Source: Thuidium tamariscinum (taxonomy: Eukaryota > Streptophyta > Bryopsida > Hypnales > Thuidiaceae). Taken from it: a stretch of DNA of 64,000 nt. Positions 25,173-37,440 of this stretch are shown piece after piece. The first letter of the stretch is position 1. Each line of letters begins with the position of its first letter. The position numbers and the translations under genes were made by a program. The notes under the pieces are model-generated. The model worked only from the letters and a program-made list of their open reading frames with translations. It did no database searches and was not told the origin of the DNA. The stretch lies in NCBI GenBank assembly GCA_947034885.2, contig OX344753.2, forward strand, positions 17,608,001 to 17,672,000. The letters are read 5' to 3'.

Positions 25173-26079
25173 TTAATCCTTGAAGGTTTTTGACTATGTT
25201 TTCATCAAAAACTCTTTAAAAGTCCCATTTCTAGAACAAGTACCAAATTGTAGAAAAAAAACATTAATGGAAAGATGTTACTACGGGATCTTGTAGTATG
25301 CTATTTTGGAAAGACATGGAAATTTTTTTTAAACTTTTCATCGTTTAGATTGCAAGATATTAGCTTTTGAATTGACAAAAATTCTTTTATGGGCCTTGTA
25401 AAAACTTTGGCAGCTCTATTTCACAAGGTAACATTTCTATGAAAAAAGTACAAAATGATGGTGCTTCTTTGTATTTCTTTCTTTAAGTCAAGTTAGCTAC
25501 ATGCTTCAAAAATTTAGATCATTGGAATTGTACAACATATACGGAAAAATTAATAAGCTAAAAGAAGTAGAAAATGATTCAAAATACTAAATTATTAAGA
25601 ATTTATTTATGGAACTGGAAAATTGTAATTCTAACTATTTTGATAAACAATTCGATATCTAATGATTTTATTCTTTTTCAAAAATATTGAAAATTGAGTT
25701 AAATAAAGGACTTCAAAGTTTTAATTAGAGTAGAGATTCTATAAGTGCTTGCAAACTTAAACTCCTTATGACTTCCATCTCATTAATCTAAATGGAGTGA
25801 TTCAAAGCTCTTTATGTATATATAAATTTAGAAAAATAATTTCAAATTTTTGTTTCTAGGATTCTTTTTGAGGTGCCCTACCTGTGAAAGAAACCATAGA
25901 TCATACAATAATTTTTTAACTATATAGTCAAAAGCTATGAAAATTATAGTGCCTTAAGATACTCTTCAACCACATATTGTAAAAAAATGTCAAAGAAATA
26001 TAATGAAAATTTCATTCATTGTGAGCTATACAAAAAATCTTAGTTGCCAAAAAACATACCCTAGGATTTTAAAGGTTAC
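25173..26079 (+). mobile_element. Degenerate family I element, copy D
   Basis: Starts TTAATCCTTGAAGG and ends near TTTTAAAGGTTA, so both termini are decayed. The inside follows copies A and C: GGATCTTGTAGT, ATTGCAAGATATTAGC, GGAATTGTACAACATAT, AGATTCTATAAG and ATCTAAATGGAGTGATTCAAAGC occur in the same order and orientation. Similar length (about 907 bp) supports descent from a full element. Confidence 0.7.
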
Positions 26080-27115
26080 ATTGACAAAAAAATTGTTTTA
26101 AGTTCTCTATAGTGTTTGTCACTTAATATTGTAAATGACATGGCTTTTACCAAAGAGTTTGCATTTGACGATTGAACAAAGTTATCACCTTAATTACCAT
26201 GTGAAAATACACATTTTTTAAGAAGTAAATTAGGCAATATTTATGTCTTTTTTAAAGTCTTGAATTATTTAAATCAATATGCAATGTTAAAAGAGTCTTA
26301 GACAAAATGTACACCTTAACGTGGAAGCTTGTAGTCAACTTTGGATACACCTAATTTAACATCTTGAAAATTCATAGTGTATTTATATATTGTCCATAAA
26401 ATATACAATCAAAGAATTTTGAATGCTTCTTCAACATTAGACAAAACCTAACAAGCAATAGTACAAACTATTGAAGATTATTTAAAAAAAATTCAAATAA
26501 TTATTATTTGAGGAAATTACTTCATGAAAAAAAAGGTCATTCAAAGCAATTTTTGTTAATTATATGTATAAGGAATATACACCCATAATTAACACAATAT
26601 AAAATCCATTACCCACAATTTGATCAAAATACATTACAAAATTTTTTGTTATGAGAGTTTATGACAGCCTAGTGTTGGTTTTAATATACCAAGAAATAAT
26701 ACTACGAAAATTTAGAATTTATTAAAATGGTGACTTGATAATCTATATTAAGTCTCAAACAACAAGCTAGTGACTATGATACCATAAGGATTATTGGTTC
26801 CAAAAACTCTAATAGCACATGTTGGAAGTTCAAGCACAACACAAAGAGATTCTCTTTCATTCATTGACCTATTTATGCAGGTTAATCTTGTAAAGACCCT
26901 ATTGACCACAATGGTCCAATAGATGACAAGGAATTCTAGCATGAAAGATAGAAGTGTAATTGTTCATCCTTGAAATTTTGTGCAAAATAAAGGAGGTTGT
27001 GAATAGTAGTTTGGTCTCTAATGAGTTTTTTTGAATCTTTTTAAAATGGATGATTTGCACTATTATAAAAACAACGGATTTCATGGAAACCAACCCATTC
27101 TTTTAGAATTAAGAT

Positions 27116-27362
27116 AGGTTGTTTTGTTTTGTTTGTTATGTTGAAATCTCCCATACTATAGGTTCCTCAATAGTGTCCTCGGTACCATCGAATAGCCTTT
27201 GGCAAGGAAGGGTGTATGGGCTTTGTTTTGTGGTGACTTCCAACCAAGAATAGGAAAGTTACACTAGAAAGTTATGAATTATTGAGTTATTTTCTAGTCT
27301 GGAAAATTAGATAATTACTTTGGATAATATTTTGGCTATGGCAAAGGCACAAGGCACACTAG
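27116..27362 (-). mobile_element. Family VI short retroposon-like element, second copy
   Basis: Aligns with 16655-16872: TTTGTTATGTTGAAATCTCC, CTCGGTACCATCG and GGCAAAGGCACAAGGC occur in the same order. More diverged and about 30 bp longer than the nested copy. Flanking duplications were not found. Confidence 0.6.
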
Positions 27363-27765
27363 TGCATGACCAAATTAAATTGTAATCATCTCTTAGTTCT
27401 AGTAAGATCACATATAAATACACTATGTCTAACCCTAAAAAGACTTGTTCGTTCAAGGTTAATAGGTTAGTAATTTGTGATAATTATAGATTAGCATACC
27501 TTATTACAAGGAAATGTACGGATTTGTTGCTGGCATAATAATCTTCATCATGATTTATAAGAGAGAAGGGGCATACCTTATGGAGATCATGCTAGGTCAC
27601 TCAAATGTGGAGCCTGATTGCTGAAAAGTATATCCTTCTTTGCCACTCAGCATGTTCCGTTTTCCACAACCCAAGATTTGCGTTATCCAGTATATAACAG
27701 AACAAAAGCCAATCCACTAAAAGTAGAAAGCTAACTATTGAAAGCTCGAATTATTCTCCATGCCC

Positions 27766-28770
27766 AAATCTCAAAATCAGTAGAAACACCTGGAGCATTG
27801 CGCTTATCATACCGACACCGTTGCAAATTGCAAAGCAAGAAAGTCAAGGCTCAAGCAGTAGCATCATAGCCTCACGAGCTCACCGCATCAATCAGTAATA
27901 AAATCGCCAAACGCACCAGCAGATTCGGAAGCAAATCTCCCGAGAAATCTCCATTGCATTGCATTGAATCGAATAAGATTGAATAAAATTGAATGGGGAC
28001 TGGAATTCAAACAAGCTTGCCAGGAATCTCCCGGCAAGAATCTCCTTCAACCGGAGGAAGATTGAACTATTCTCTACAGCAAACCTCAAATCATCTGAAC
28101 ACCTGGTGCTTTGTGTTGTTGCACTTACTATACCAACACCGTTGGCAGGTGCAAAGTAATTAACACAGTCAAGGCATGCACAAAGCAGTCGCATCCAAAC
28201 CTCACGAGCTCACCACTTCGATCAACAATAAGATCGCCAAACGCACCAGCAGAGTCGACCCTAACCAGAGAGATGAGAAGCAAATCTTCCGAGAGGTTTG
28301 CATTGTATTCAATAGAATGAAATCGAATATAATAGAATGGGGGTTGGAATTCAAACAAGCTGTCAAGAATCTCACGACAAGCATCTTCCTCAATCAGGGA
28401 GAGATCGAACTATGCTTCAATCGGAGGAAGATCGAACTATGATTCAATCCGAGGAAGATTGAATCGTTCTTCAATCCAAGGAAGACTAAACTATTCTTCA
28501 ATAGGAGGAAAATTGAACTATTTTTGGAACTACAACGATCCTCAAATCAGCAGAAACCCCTGGTACATAGTGCTGTTACAACTTATTATACCAACACCGT
28601 GACCAGGTGCAAAGTAACAAAGTCAACGCTCAAAGCAGCAGCATCGCTTCACGAGCTCACCATCTTCAGTGCATCTCCGAGAGGATTGCAATGCATTAAA
28701 TAGAATTAAATGTAGTTGGGGTTCAAACAAGCTTGCCAGGAATCGTCTTCAACCAGAGGCGCCGAAGGAG
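27766..28770. repeat. Three imperfect tandem units 3' of the DUF2062 gene
   Basis: Units begin near 27766, 28082 and 28538 (about 316, 456 and 233 bp). Each runs: CTCAAAATCAG-like start, ACACCTGG, TATACCAACACCGT, GTGCAAAGTAA, CTCACGAGCTCACC, a TGCATTG(T/C)ATT block, then GGAATTCAAACAAGCTTGCCA-like and CTTCAACCGGAGG-like blocks. Unit 2 is longer because it carries the minisatellite at 28398-28527; unit 3 is shortened. The block abuts the DUF2062 stop codon, so it may be 3' UTR or terminator-proximal DNA. Short ORFs inside look incidental. Confidence 0.85.
28398..28527. repeat. 27-28-bp minisatellite, about five units
   Basis: Degenerate GAGGAAGATTGAACTATTCTTCAATC-type units follow one another from 28398 to 28527, nested in the second larger tandem unit. 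A single CTTCAACCGGAGGAAGATTGAACTATT occurrence near 28046 in unit 1 shows the likely founder. Confidence 0.85.
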
Positions 28771-28814
28771 AATGCTCAAAATTACTCACACTAAAGTGAA
28801 GAAATTGTCTCCCA

Positions 28815-30137
28815 TCAATCAATGGCGCCTCGCGTTCGTTTGGGCAGCAGCTGGTCTCTCCCTCCGAACCTGCGCTGCGCCCACCCTGTGAGCGGCAACA
28901 GTATCGAATACAAGAGCGTGAACAGGAACGGCGTGGACACCAGCCACCCCAACATGGCATGCCCGAGCGCCGAGAATAACTCCCCGGAGCCTCGGCCTGT
29001 GACGGCCTGCCAGAGCGCGTCTTTCGACAGCGCGAAGGCATTCGCGTGCATGATCTTCTCCCCCCCGCGTAAGAAAGGCAACATCAAACTCATCTGCAAC
29101 GGAGTAGCGAGAAAATTGGAAAGCATCATGATGGGTGGGTTGCACTTGGCACCCAGAATCGCTGCAGCAATCCCACAGAACACCACAGTGACGCCGCAGA
29201 TGGGGAACACGCCCAAGGTCATGCCCAGGGCAGCGGAGAATGCCAGCTGTGTCGGTTCGGCTCCTCTGAAAAAACAAAAAAAGAATGTCACTTCATCAAA
29301 TGCTGCACGAATTGCACAACTCTGTTAACCCGAAAGATTTCGCACTCGGCATTTCAAATTGAGATTTCACACTCAATTCGTAAACAGAGGTTCAGTGCCA
29401 CAGATCTCATTGGAATGCAATTCAAAATGCGGTTCTTGTGAGCTATAATACGCGTCGTAACTCCAAGAAATTGAGATCACAGAGCAAACAAACAATGCCA
29501 TGCTGATGTACGTTGCAAGAATTGCTACGGGACACGAAAGGAATACATAATCCTCGTAACTACAGAACATTTCGCATTGAGATTTTGAACTCAAATCTTA
29601 AGCAGGTGTTCTGTGTCATGTCCGGTCGGAGAGCTACCGAAAATGCGCTTCTAATGCGCTACAACATCTCTCGTAACTCCGAGAACTGAGATCACAACTT
29701 TAGTAACCCGAGAAGATTTCGCACTCAGATTTTCAGATTGAGATTCGCACTCAATTCTTAGACAGATGTTGCGTGTCATTGAACTCATTAAAAATGTATT
29801 AGAAATGCGCTTCTGATAAGCTATAATACGCATTGTGATTCCAAGAATGGAGATCCCAGCGCTATAATACGCATCGTAACTCCAAGAGCGGAGATCATAA
29901 GCAAGTAGATCGTCGATTTCAAGATTTCTATCCATTTATGGGTCAAATCTTGCGAGTGAGAGCTTATCGGAAAGCTACGAGCAATTCGCTGCGAAGATCC
30001 AAGAGATGGCATGAATTCGACAAGACGGGGAATGATAATGCCTACCTTCGCAATTGCACCATGAGCGGCTTATAAATCCTGTTCCGTGCCCATCGCACCA
30101 CACGGTTACTCCGCCACCCCACTCGCTCCCTCTCCAT
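28815..30137 (-). CDS. DUF2062 membrane protein, 180 aa, two exons
   Basis: Function unknown; DUF2062 proteins are small predicted membrane proteins of bacteria and plants. Exon 1 is 30137-30046, exon 2 is 29265-28815; the 780-bp GT-AG intron splits an Arg codon. Exon 1 encodes a basic N-terminus with NRIYKPLMVQLRRGAEPTQL across the junction, which matches the W-K/R-P-L-x-x-L-R-R-G-x-E-P-x-Q-L start of plant homologues. Exon 2 has two hydrophobic stretches, residues about 38-66 (FSAALGMTLGVFPICGVTVV) and about 120-152 (GHAMLGWLVSTPFLFTLLYS), with the conserved APTVML/NFLATPL-like segment read here as PPIMMLSNFLATPLQMSL. The C-terminus is basic. Start is the first ATG in frame; length matches the family. 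The second exon is unusually GC-rich compared with its surroundings. Another in-frame upstream exon cannot be excluded. Confidence 0.9.
29328..29895. repeat. Imperfect tandem repeats in the DUF2062 intron
   Basis: AACCCGA(A/G)(A/G)AGATTTCGCACTC-like unit starts occur near 29328 and 29703, with a weaker one near 29558 (ACATTTCGCATTGAG). GCTATAATACGC followed by a (G/A)TCGTAACTCCAAGA-type stretch recurs at 29441, 29819 and 29860. Unit lengths are about 145-230 bp, with the last piece a 41-bp partial duplication. The repeats occupy most of the 780-bp intron. Confidence 0.8.
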
Positions 30138-31012
30138 CGCGGCCCACTCCCACTCTTGTCTTTTACCAAATCATTATCAAATCGCAAACCCTTTCTCCTC
30201 ACTGCCACCGCATTCCCCACAACATCCTCAACTCCTCAGATCCCTACCGATTCCCAAAACCGAACCATCCAAATCCCTAAACCCCCAAACCACCGCCATC
30301 AATCAAACTCCGCCAGATCGAGAAACTCCCACGAATCCCAGCAAATCCTACACACCCAACACTCCAAATCCTTCCTCCTACACCCGCAAACTGGCTACTC
30401 CAGCATTGGAGCCCGCATTTGTAAAAAAAACTCGCGAACAATCACTCACGGCAACAGGGGCTTCTTTATTCAGAAGCCAATAATTCTCCCACCCCTGGGA
30501 ATAGGGATCTCGCTACTTTCATGCAGGAGTGCGTGGGTCAGCGCAATTGGGTTTTCCTCCATTATGTTACGAGTTCCGCTTTTAGTGCCGAGCGAGTCCC
30601 CACCACCATCTGGCACGCAATTGTTGGCGCACAGGGAAAAAGGCCGCCACTTGCTTGCCCTCACAAGTCCCCTAATATTGGACCTGATTGGAATGATTAT
30701 CAGCTTATGAATGTTGTTCACAGCACCACGGCACTGTTCCGACTCTTCCGTCTCGCAGTTCTGCGTGGCTGCGACAATGACACCCTCCGCGCTTTCCTTG
30801 GAAACAGATCTCCCACGAGCCAGGGCTTCGACGACTTTCAACACGCGCACGATGACGGGCGGGTGCGAAGGTGTGGAAAGCGGGGGAACAGCGTCCGTCA
30901 TCGTGCTTTCCTGGCTGGTAGAGCCGGCGATTTCCACCCTGGAAGAGAAGGAAGACGCGGAGATCATAATGCTACAGAGCTGGAGAGCATTAAGGTAAGG
31001 TAGGAAGTCCAT
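30138..31012 (-). other. GC-rich upstream region of the DUF2062 gene; open frames on both strands
   Basis: Likely promoter and 5' leader of the minus-strand DUF2062 gene. It contains AAACC(C)-rich, telomere-like stretches at 30260-30300. From 30470 to 31012 long frames are open on both strands (180 codons minus, 160 and 95 codons plus), which is expected of GC-rich DNA and makes neither convincing. No domain was recognised in any of them. It may be a remnant exon or repeat; unresolved. Confidence 0.5.
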
Positions 31013-31984
31013 AAATGGAGCATCTAAATTTTGGGGAGGTGAAACATTTTAAAGTATTTTTCAGCAAATTTTTCTTGAAACGCAAGTGGAATTGACATCT
31101 AACCCAAGTTGTTTCATATTTTTTGGACCTTTGTGGAATTAGTTATGAAATTTTGAAGTTGAAAGGGCATAGGGTTTTAAAATGGAACACCTCCTAAAAT
31201 GTACACATTTTGCACATTGCTCAAGGCTATGAAAAAGCAACATGTACAAATAATGTACTACACATTTAAGGAAGCGATCACTCCATTTTAAAGCCTGCTT
31301 GCATGTAGAACCTCCTACCTTAGAAGCTCGTAATTGCAATGTGACACTTATTTAAGATTGGCAGATCTTGAGGGTAGCTACAAAGTAAAATGATGTGCAT
31401 TTGTTAAGAGATGCTTAAAGGACCAAAAAAATTGTTTTCGTGTTTTTCTAAGCTTTGTACTGATTATAATACAAATTCTTTTAAAACAATTGCATAAATG
31501 CACCTATTGTAGATACTATACTAATACCAAAGAGAGTACAAAAACACCCAAGAGTAGCTTACACGCTCTAATCTTGGATCATGCAGGTGCAATTGATTAC
31601 GTTTTGAAAGAATGAAAACTTGTAATCCCATTTGAAAATGAACTATATTACTTTGGGGTGCTTTTCCTTTATAGGAAATGTAGTAGGTATCCCTAAAACC
31701 GCCACTTTTGGTTCCTATGCCTAGTTACTATTAGTAGGTTGGTCAAATTTTCATTGTTTTTTTGTTGGCAAGTGAAAGGATGTTCCTAGGGTCAAAAAAA
31801 AATTGGATAGATGTTCTAAAATTGTTTCTTTAATATATGTATATATTGATTTTAGAAATCTACACACAATGATGAAGGCATTTTAGGTAAGGTGTGATTT
31901 TAGGTGTACACACCCTCAATGCCAAGTTTCAATAAGGTGAACCAATCTATGATAAGTTGAATGCCCAATTTGGCTTGTTGGCAT

Positions 31985-32974
31985 TCTTTAAACTCGAGGA
32001 GGGACACTTCCCACGTTTTAGGAACTTATGTGCCGTAGAACATATGGTGAATTTAATTCATTTTGGATAGTATTTATAAATATTTATTAAAAAATTACAT
32101 ATAAAGTAGGGGACATAAAAAGTGGCAAGTCCTTTATAAGTAATGTAGGTAGCCAAAAAATATGGTCCATTAATTTTTAGGTACATGTAATTTAGGGGCA
32201 AGAAAATAGGATCAAATCAATTGTATTTAGTAGGATCGATATAGTACTATGTCAAAGTTATAGTATGGTACTTGTACATTAGAGTTACAATACTGTAAAC
32301 AAATGAAGGTGCGATTTTAGGGTTTAGAAACTTAGGATTTTTGTGGGTAGCTGTTGTGTGTTTTGAGTTCTCGGAGGTGTTTTGGGGTTTAGGATACTTT
32401 TTCAGTACTTTGCACATTTAGTATTTTCATTAACTTCAGCTTTGTGTTTTTGAACACATTCTTCGTATGGCCTCTAATTCAAAGTACAACTTTCAATTCT
32501 AATGTTTTGTGTTTGATTCATTCATGCTAATTGGTGTTGAAGTGTGTTTATTGTTTACATTCACATGTCAATGCATCTAGAAGTATGTATGTTCAAAGTG
32601 ATCTTTTAATAAATTAAAAATGCATTTCCTAAACCTTGAACATAGCGTTGTTTGAAATTGTATAAGATTTTGAATTTCAAATTGAATCCTTTTTTCTACG
32701 TACTTTTTCCTTGTTACTTTTACTTTCTCATTATTTTTCTATTTAGTTTTTAAATTTTACTTACAAAAAATATAGGCTCAAAAAATTGCATTGACCTACA
32801 TATTATAAGTAATGGTAAAGATGATTATATAGGATATTTTTCCTCATTTGGTAATGATATGGGCCCTCTTAATGTTGCCTAGGAGGTAAATAGGCCCCTG
32901 AAAAATACCCCTCTGCCACATGTGGGACTGTGGGTCTCCCAAATTTAGTGAGAGTATCCCCCCACGTCTTGAAA
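31985..32974 (-). mobile_element. hAT-like non-autonomous element, 974 bp, long copy of family II
   Basis: Imperfect 8-bp flanks TCTTTAAA (31985-31992) and TCTTGAAA (32967-32974). The left end CTCGAGGAGGGACACTTCCC and following ATGTGCCG match the right end of the copy at 35811-36124 when reversed; the right end matches its left end (GGGGTATTTTTCAGGGG-like). An interior TATGTCCCCTACTTTATAT segment is also shared. The extra length could be the fuller form or an insertion; no transposase frame is visible. Confidence 0.65.
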
Positions 32975-35810
32975 AAATAAAAAATGAATGTATATAGACA
33001 AATGTGAAAAATAGGGAGAGCAATTGAATTCTTTAATTTTTTCCACAAAGTATGAATAAGTTGTTTGAATTCTTAAAGTGAATTGCCCCACTCAACTCCA
33101 AAGAGTCTCAAGACTACTAACACCAAAACCAACAAAAAGCATGTCTACAATGATCATTTTACTCACCTCAAGCAATCACAATATTCCTTGAAATGGCCAC
33201 AATATGAAGGCCTAAAAAGTGTCTAAGTACTTTAGCAAATTTAAAGGGATAGAAAGAAGAACAATATTATGAGAAATTAATGGTGCTTCTATATAGGCAT
33301 TCACAAAAATACACAAGATATACAAATTTCCCAACCTCAAGCTTCAATGTGCCTTGGAATTAGAAGTGTTTGTGATGCCATTGGTATTTAATAAATTCAA
33401 TTAGATTTAAATCCTCTTTGGAAACAACATAGGGCCTACTAGTACCCTCAACATGGAGACTCCCTTTTTTTAGCTTTCTAAATTCTACCTATTGAATACA
33501 ATCCTTGTTTGAAATATTCCATTCTATTAATTGTTTAAGAAAAATATAAATTAATTTTGGAGTGCTCAGCTTGGAATGAGGTAGTTCCATAACTACATAA
33601 TGTATTAAAAATTTGATAACCCTAAATCCTAAAATAGCATTGTCTATTTTGTACATATTCATTTACAATATATTGTCATCATATTAGAAATACACAAGTT
33701 TAGACATAAAATTCCAAACAGGGTATCCAAAATTTAAATGGAGTATAATACCAATATAAATACATTTTTTTGGAATAAGACTTGCAAACAAAAAAAATTA
33801 AAAAGAATGGAGTATAATCCTATAGTTCAAAATTTGAAAAAATGTCAATTAATGATTGCATTTTTGGAGTACCTTTAGCTTGAAATCACCTTTTTGTACT
33901 ATGTAGGTTAAACTATTTTTAGATTTGAAGGCACATATTTTATTTATGAGTACATACTTGAAATAAAATTCTATATATTGAACAACAATTTCTTTCTTTA
34001 TTGAAAAAAATAAAAAATAAAAATCACACCAAAACATATTTACATTCCTAATACTTTTTTGAAGAGATTTTGTGACTTTAGGAATTAAAGTAATGCTTGA
34101 ATCTTTAAAACATGACCTTCTACAACTAATTTGACGAAATAAGGGAAAATATTATTGAATATAGATATAAGGAAAAAATTGCAAAATTTCAACTAGAACT
34201 TGAGGCATTATTCTAATATTGTCATCAAGATCAAAATTAAAAGGATTGCTAAATGACTTTCAAGGAATTGAAAAGAATAAAGAGAAAGTACCATTTCATC
34301 TTAGATTGGATCAATTTTGGTTTAACCACGAGGTGATAAAGTTGAGTCCATTAGGTTTGAATCCTTTGGAAGTTTTGGGTTTGATGAATGATTTTTGTTG
34401 GAACAAAAGAGTATCCACCAATAAATAATCAAATTTCTTTTTGGAATGACTACCTCAGTGATAGGTCTCATCATTTCAATATAAATTGTTTAATTTTAAA
34501 AAGACACTAAGGACTAAAACTATTCCATAAATAACTTCAAGAAAAAAATGTAAAGATAAAAAATGCACCAATACATCGAAAAAATTGATGATTTTTTTAT
34601 TGACTTCCTCAGTAATAAGACCTAGTCATTATAACCATACTAATAATATTAATTCATTGATGAGGCTTCATCCTTGTAGAATTAGTCTAGTAAGAGTATT
34701 TTTAGTGGTTTGGCTTCCAAGCCTAGTCTTGTATTTTGAAGATGAAAAGTGAACAACAAATGTGTAATTAGAGGAAAATAGAGGCCTTCGAAAGATTGTT
34801 TTGGGGCTATTCCTTGAAACTATTTTCTATATTGTGAACTAAAGATTGTTGCTTTGAATATTCAAATTTTAGTTGTTGTTTTTAAATTCAAAAGTTTTAT
34901 AAAGTATTAAAAAATTAATTAAAATAACTACTTTAAAAAAAATTTAAAACTTAATAATTAATTACAAAATTTATTATTTAATATTATTTGATATGATAGT
35001 CATTCAACTACCTCAAATTATTTATATGGAAATGTTTCCAATGTTCCCATAGTTAAGGAACTTGTAGTCTTTTGAAGGCCTCAAATCTCCACTAATGGAT
35101 TTCACCAAAACACTCTTTTTGGCACAACAAAAATTGCAATTTTCTTGTTTTGCAACTTTTCCAAATGGAACTATTCATCTTGAAAAAAGTCCATTGAAAT
35201 TGACAATGAAAAGGTCCTTTAATTTGGATGCAATATTTACCTTTGATGAAATTCTTACAAAATGATTCTCCAAAGAAACCAAAGATCAAATTTGTTTGAT
35301 GATGACCTTCAAGGATACTTTAGAAAAGAAGTAATTTCCTGTTCATATAGAAATCCAATAAATCTTGGTTGACTACTTGATAACAAGGCTATGTCTTTTT
35401 TAGATTAATTCAATAAAGATCCTTAGACCTAAAATTGTTCAATAAATGACTTTCAAAGAAAATGCACAGATAAAGCATGCACTTATTTGTGTATAATTCT
35501 AATCTGACTTGTTTTCTTTTGTATACTAATTCCTCAAAAGAGTTCATATGACATCAATATACCAAAATTATGCTATTTGAAATTAGTGTAATTTAAAAAA
35601 ATACTACAATATACCAATTCCTATAATGAATTCTTTTTGTAGTGACTCTAATTCTCAAGGTGGTACTAATTCCAATGTATCTTAGTCATAGGGTGACATC
35701 CTTCAAGCCATTAAAGCTCAAAAAACTCTTCTAGTACTACTCTCTTTATGATCATACTCTCACATCCAATAGAATTTTTTTTGGCAAATGTTTGACAAAA
35801 TCTAACTTAC

Positions 35811-36124
35811 TTTTGGCACCCGGGGAGGACACTTCTTGTGTATTTGGAGGACCCATGTGCGGCGGTGGGGTATTTTTAGGGGGGCTATCAATTACTTGTA
35901 ATCATTACTTGGCAACATTAAAAGAGCCCCTATTTTACCATAAAGCGGAAAAATCAGCCATATTATCATCCCTATTTTATTTTTAAAACACTGTGCCTTT
36001 TTAATGTCCCCTATTTTATATATAAATTTCTTATAAATTTTACCCAAGATTGTTTAAATGTACCCTATCTTCCGCCGCACGTAGGTTATTGAAAAACGGG
36101 AAGTGTCCTCCCCTAGTTTTGGCA
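35811..36124 (+). mobile_element. hAT-like MITE, 298 bp, with a perfect 8-bp target duplication
   Basis: TTTTGGCA at 35811-35818 is repeated at 36117-36124. Between them the ends read CCCGGGGAGGACACTTC and, inverted, CTAGGGGAGGACACTTC, extending imperfectly for about 50 bp through a TGCGGCGG block. Eight-base duplications and CTAGGGG-like ends are known hAT hallmarks. No ORF of transposase size, so it depends on an enzyme elsewhere. Confidence 0.8.
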
Positions 36125-37111
36125 TTGTCTCCTTTTACACTAAAAAAAATGTTTAAAATGAAAGCTATCAAAGTTAAAAGTTCAAAAAAGTGTGCCTTTA
36201 AGAGCTTCAATTATCACATTTTGGAAGAAGTTGACTTCTTCAAATATTTTTGAATAAATTTTTATATAAAAAAACAACAAAATTTGCCTTTTAGATAATT
36301 CATTAAATTTTTTTTGGACCCATGTCATTTCATATTCATAATCTTTAAATAATATTATTAGTTTCAAATTTTTCAAGATGAAGACTTGGATGAAGAGGAA
36401 TGATGAAAAAAATGTCTATCTCATGAAATGTACATAATTGGTACATTGATGACACATTGGGAAAAAAATGTACCTTTATGTTTCAAAATACTTATAAGAT
36501 ACTTTTAAGGCTTGGTTCAGTTTAGAACCTCCTACTTCACCCATAGATGACTTTTGTAGATGAACACAAACATTTAGATAATTATATTCGGATGCCAACT
36601 CCTATTTTGAAGTCCAATTTGTCTCTATTCTATTGGATAGTTAGAAAAGTTTATAAATTGCATCAATTTGCATGAAAATGCCCAAAAATCACAACTAAAA
36701 TTTGAGATACACTTTCTAGTGTTTTATTTCTCATACAATACATTTTTCTATTTGGGAATCTTTTATTCATTCCATTCAGATAATTAATGAGAGATTTTAT
36801 TTTTTATTTTTTTTAATGTGCACTTAGAGGAGTTGGAGCATCTTTGTAAAAAAAACAGAATATCAATTTCATTATTTTACTAAATTTTCACAACTTCTTA
36901 AGATAAAGGTCCCATATGATTCACTTTTCTTGGTAAGAAAATCTCCTACATTGGAATAATTTACATACTTTGATTCCATCTTACATCTTAGTATTAATGA
37001 ATTAGTTTTTTTTTCTATTTTAAACCTACATCTATTTTGAAAAATATCTAGAGGATGAAAATCAAATTCTTTTTGGCTCAGTATTTTTCCTAGCCCCTCA
37101 ATTTTATTCTG

Positions 37112-37112
<1 letters not shown>

Positions 37113-37160
<48 letters not shown>
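37113..37160. repeat. (TA)n microsatellite
   Basis: An uninterrupted TA dinucleotide run of about 23 units. On the minus strand it reads as an Ile-Tyr repeat in a spurious ORF. Confidence 0.97.
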
Positions 37161-37162
<2 letters not shown>

Positions 37163-37214
37163 GCAAAAATTGAAGTTAGAAAGATTGGAAGCCTCGTTAT
37201 CTAGAGCAACAAAT

Positions 37215-37440
37215 GTCCCTTGCACTCCGGGGGGTTACACCCTATATGATTTAAAAATGATGTGTGATAACGGGGTATTTAATGGGGGGGGGATATTTAT
37301 CTCCTTCCTATTTTTTTTCCTCCCTATAAGTAGAAAAAAAGCTACTAGTGTGTATTTTTTAACACCCTATTTTTTTAAAAAGTCTTTGAGTGACCAATTT
37401 ATGACACCCTATTTTATTTATACACAATTACAAAACTTTG
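37215..37440 (+). mobile_element. Family II (hAT-like) fragment
   Basis: ACGGGGTATTTAATGGGGGG followed by ACACCCTATTTTATTTATAC resembles the left and middle of the 35811-36124 element in the same order. The terminal GGGGAGGAC repeat is missing and no matching right end was found; a second small fragment (TATTTTTAGGGGAATCC) lies near 38165. Confidence 0.45.

Larger units (their letters stand above)
21408..27765. other. AT-rich intergenic DNA, no gene seen
   Basis: Very AT-rich with low-complexity ORFs only. It holds two roughly 0.9 kb TTAA-flanked elements (23168-24101, and a degenerate copy at 25173-26079), a family VI copy, and a solitary TTAACCCCTTGAAGG-like terminus near 21588 whose partner I could not find. 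GC begins to rise after about 27580 toward the DUF2062 locus. Confidence 0.75.

Noticed and set aside
27766-28770. CRISPR-like array
   Set aside because: The repeats are degenerate, have no unique equal-sized spacers, and lie in a eukaryotic genome; they are tandem duplications.
36872-37225. 117-codon minus-strand ORF with Ile-Tyr repeats
   Set aside because: The repeat is the translated TA microsatellite; the rest is AT-rich non-coding sequence.
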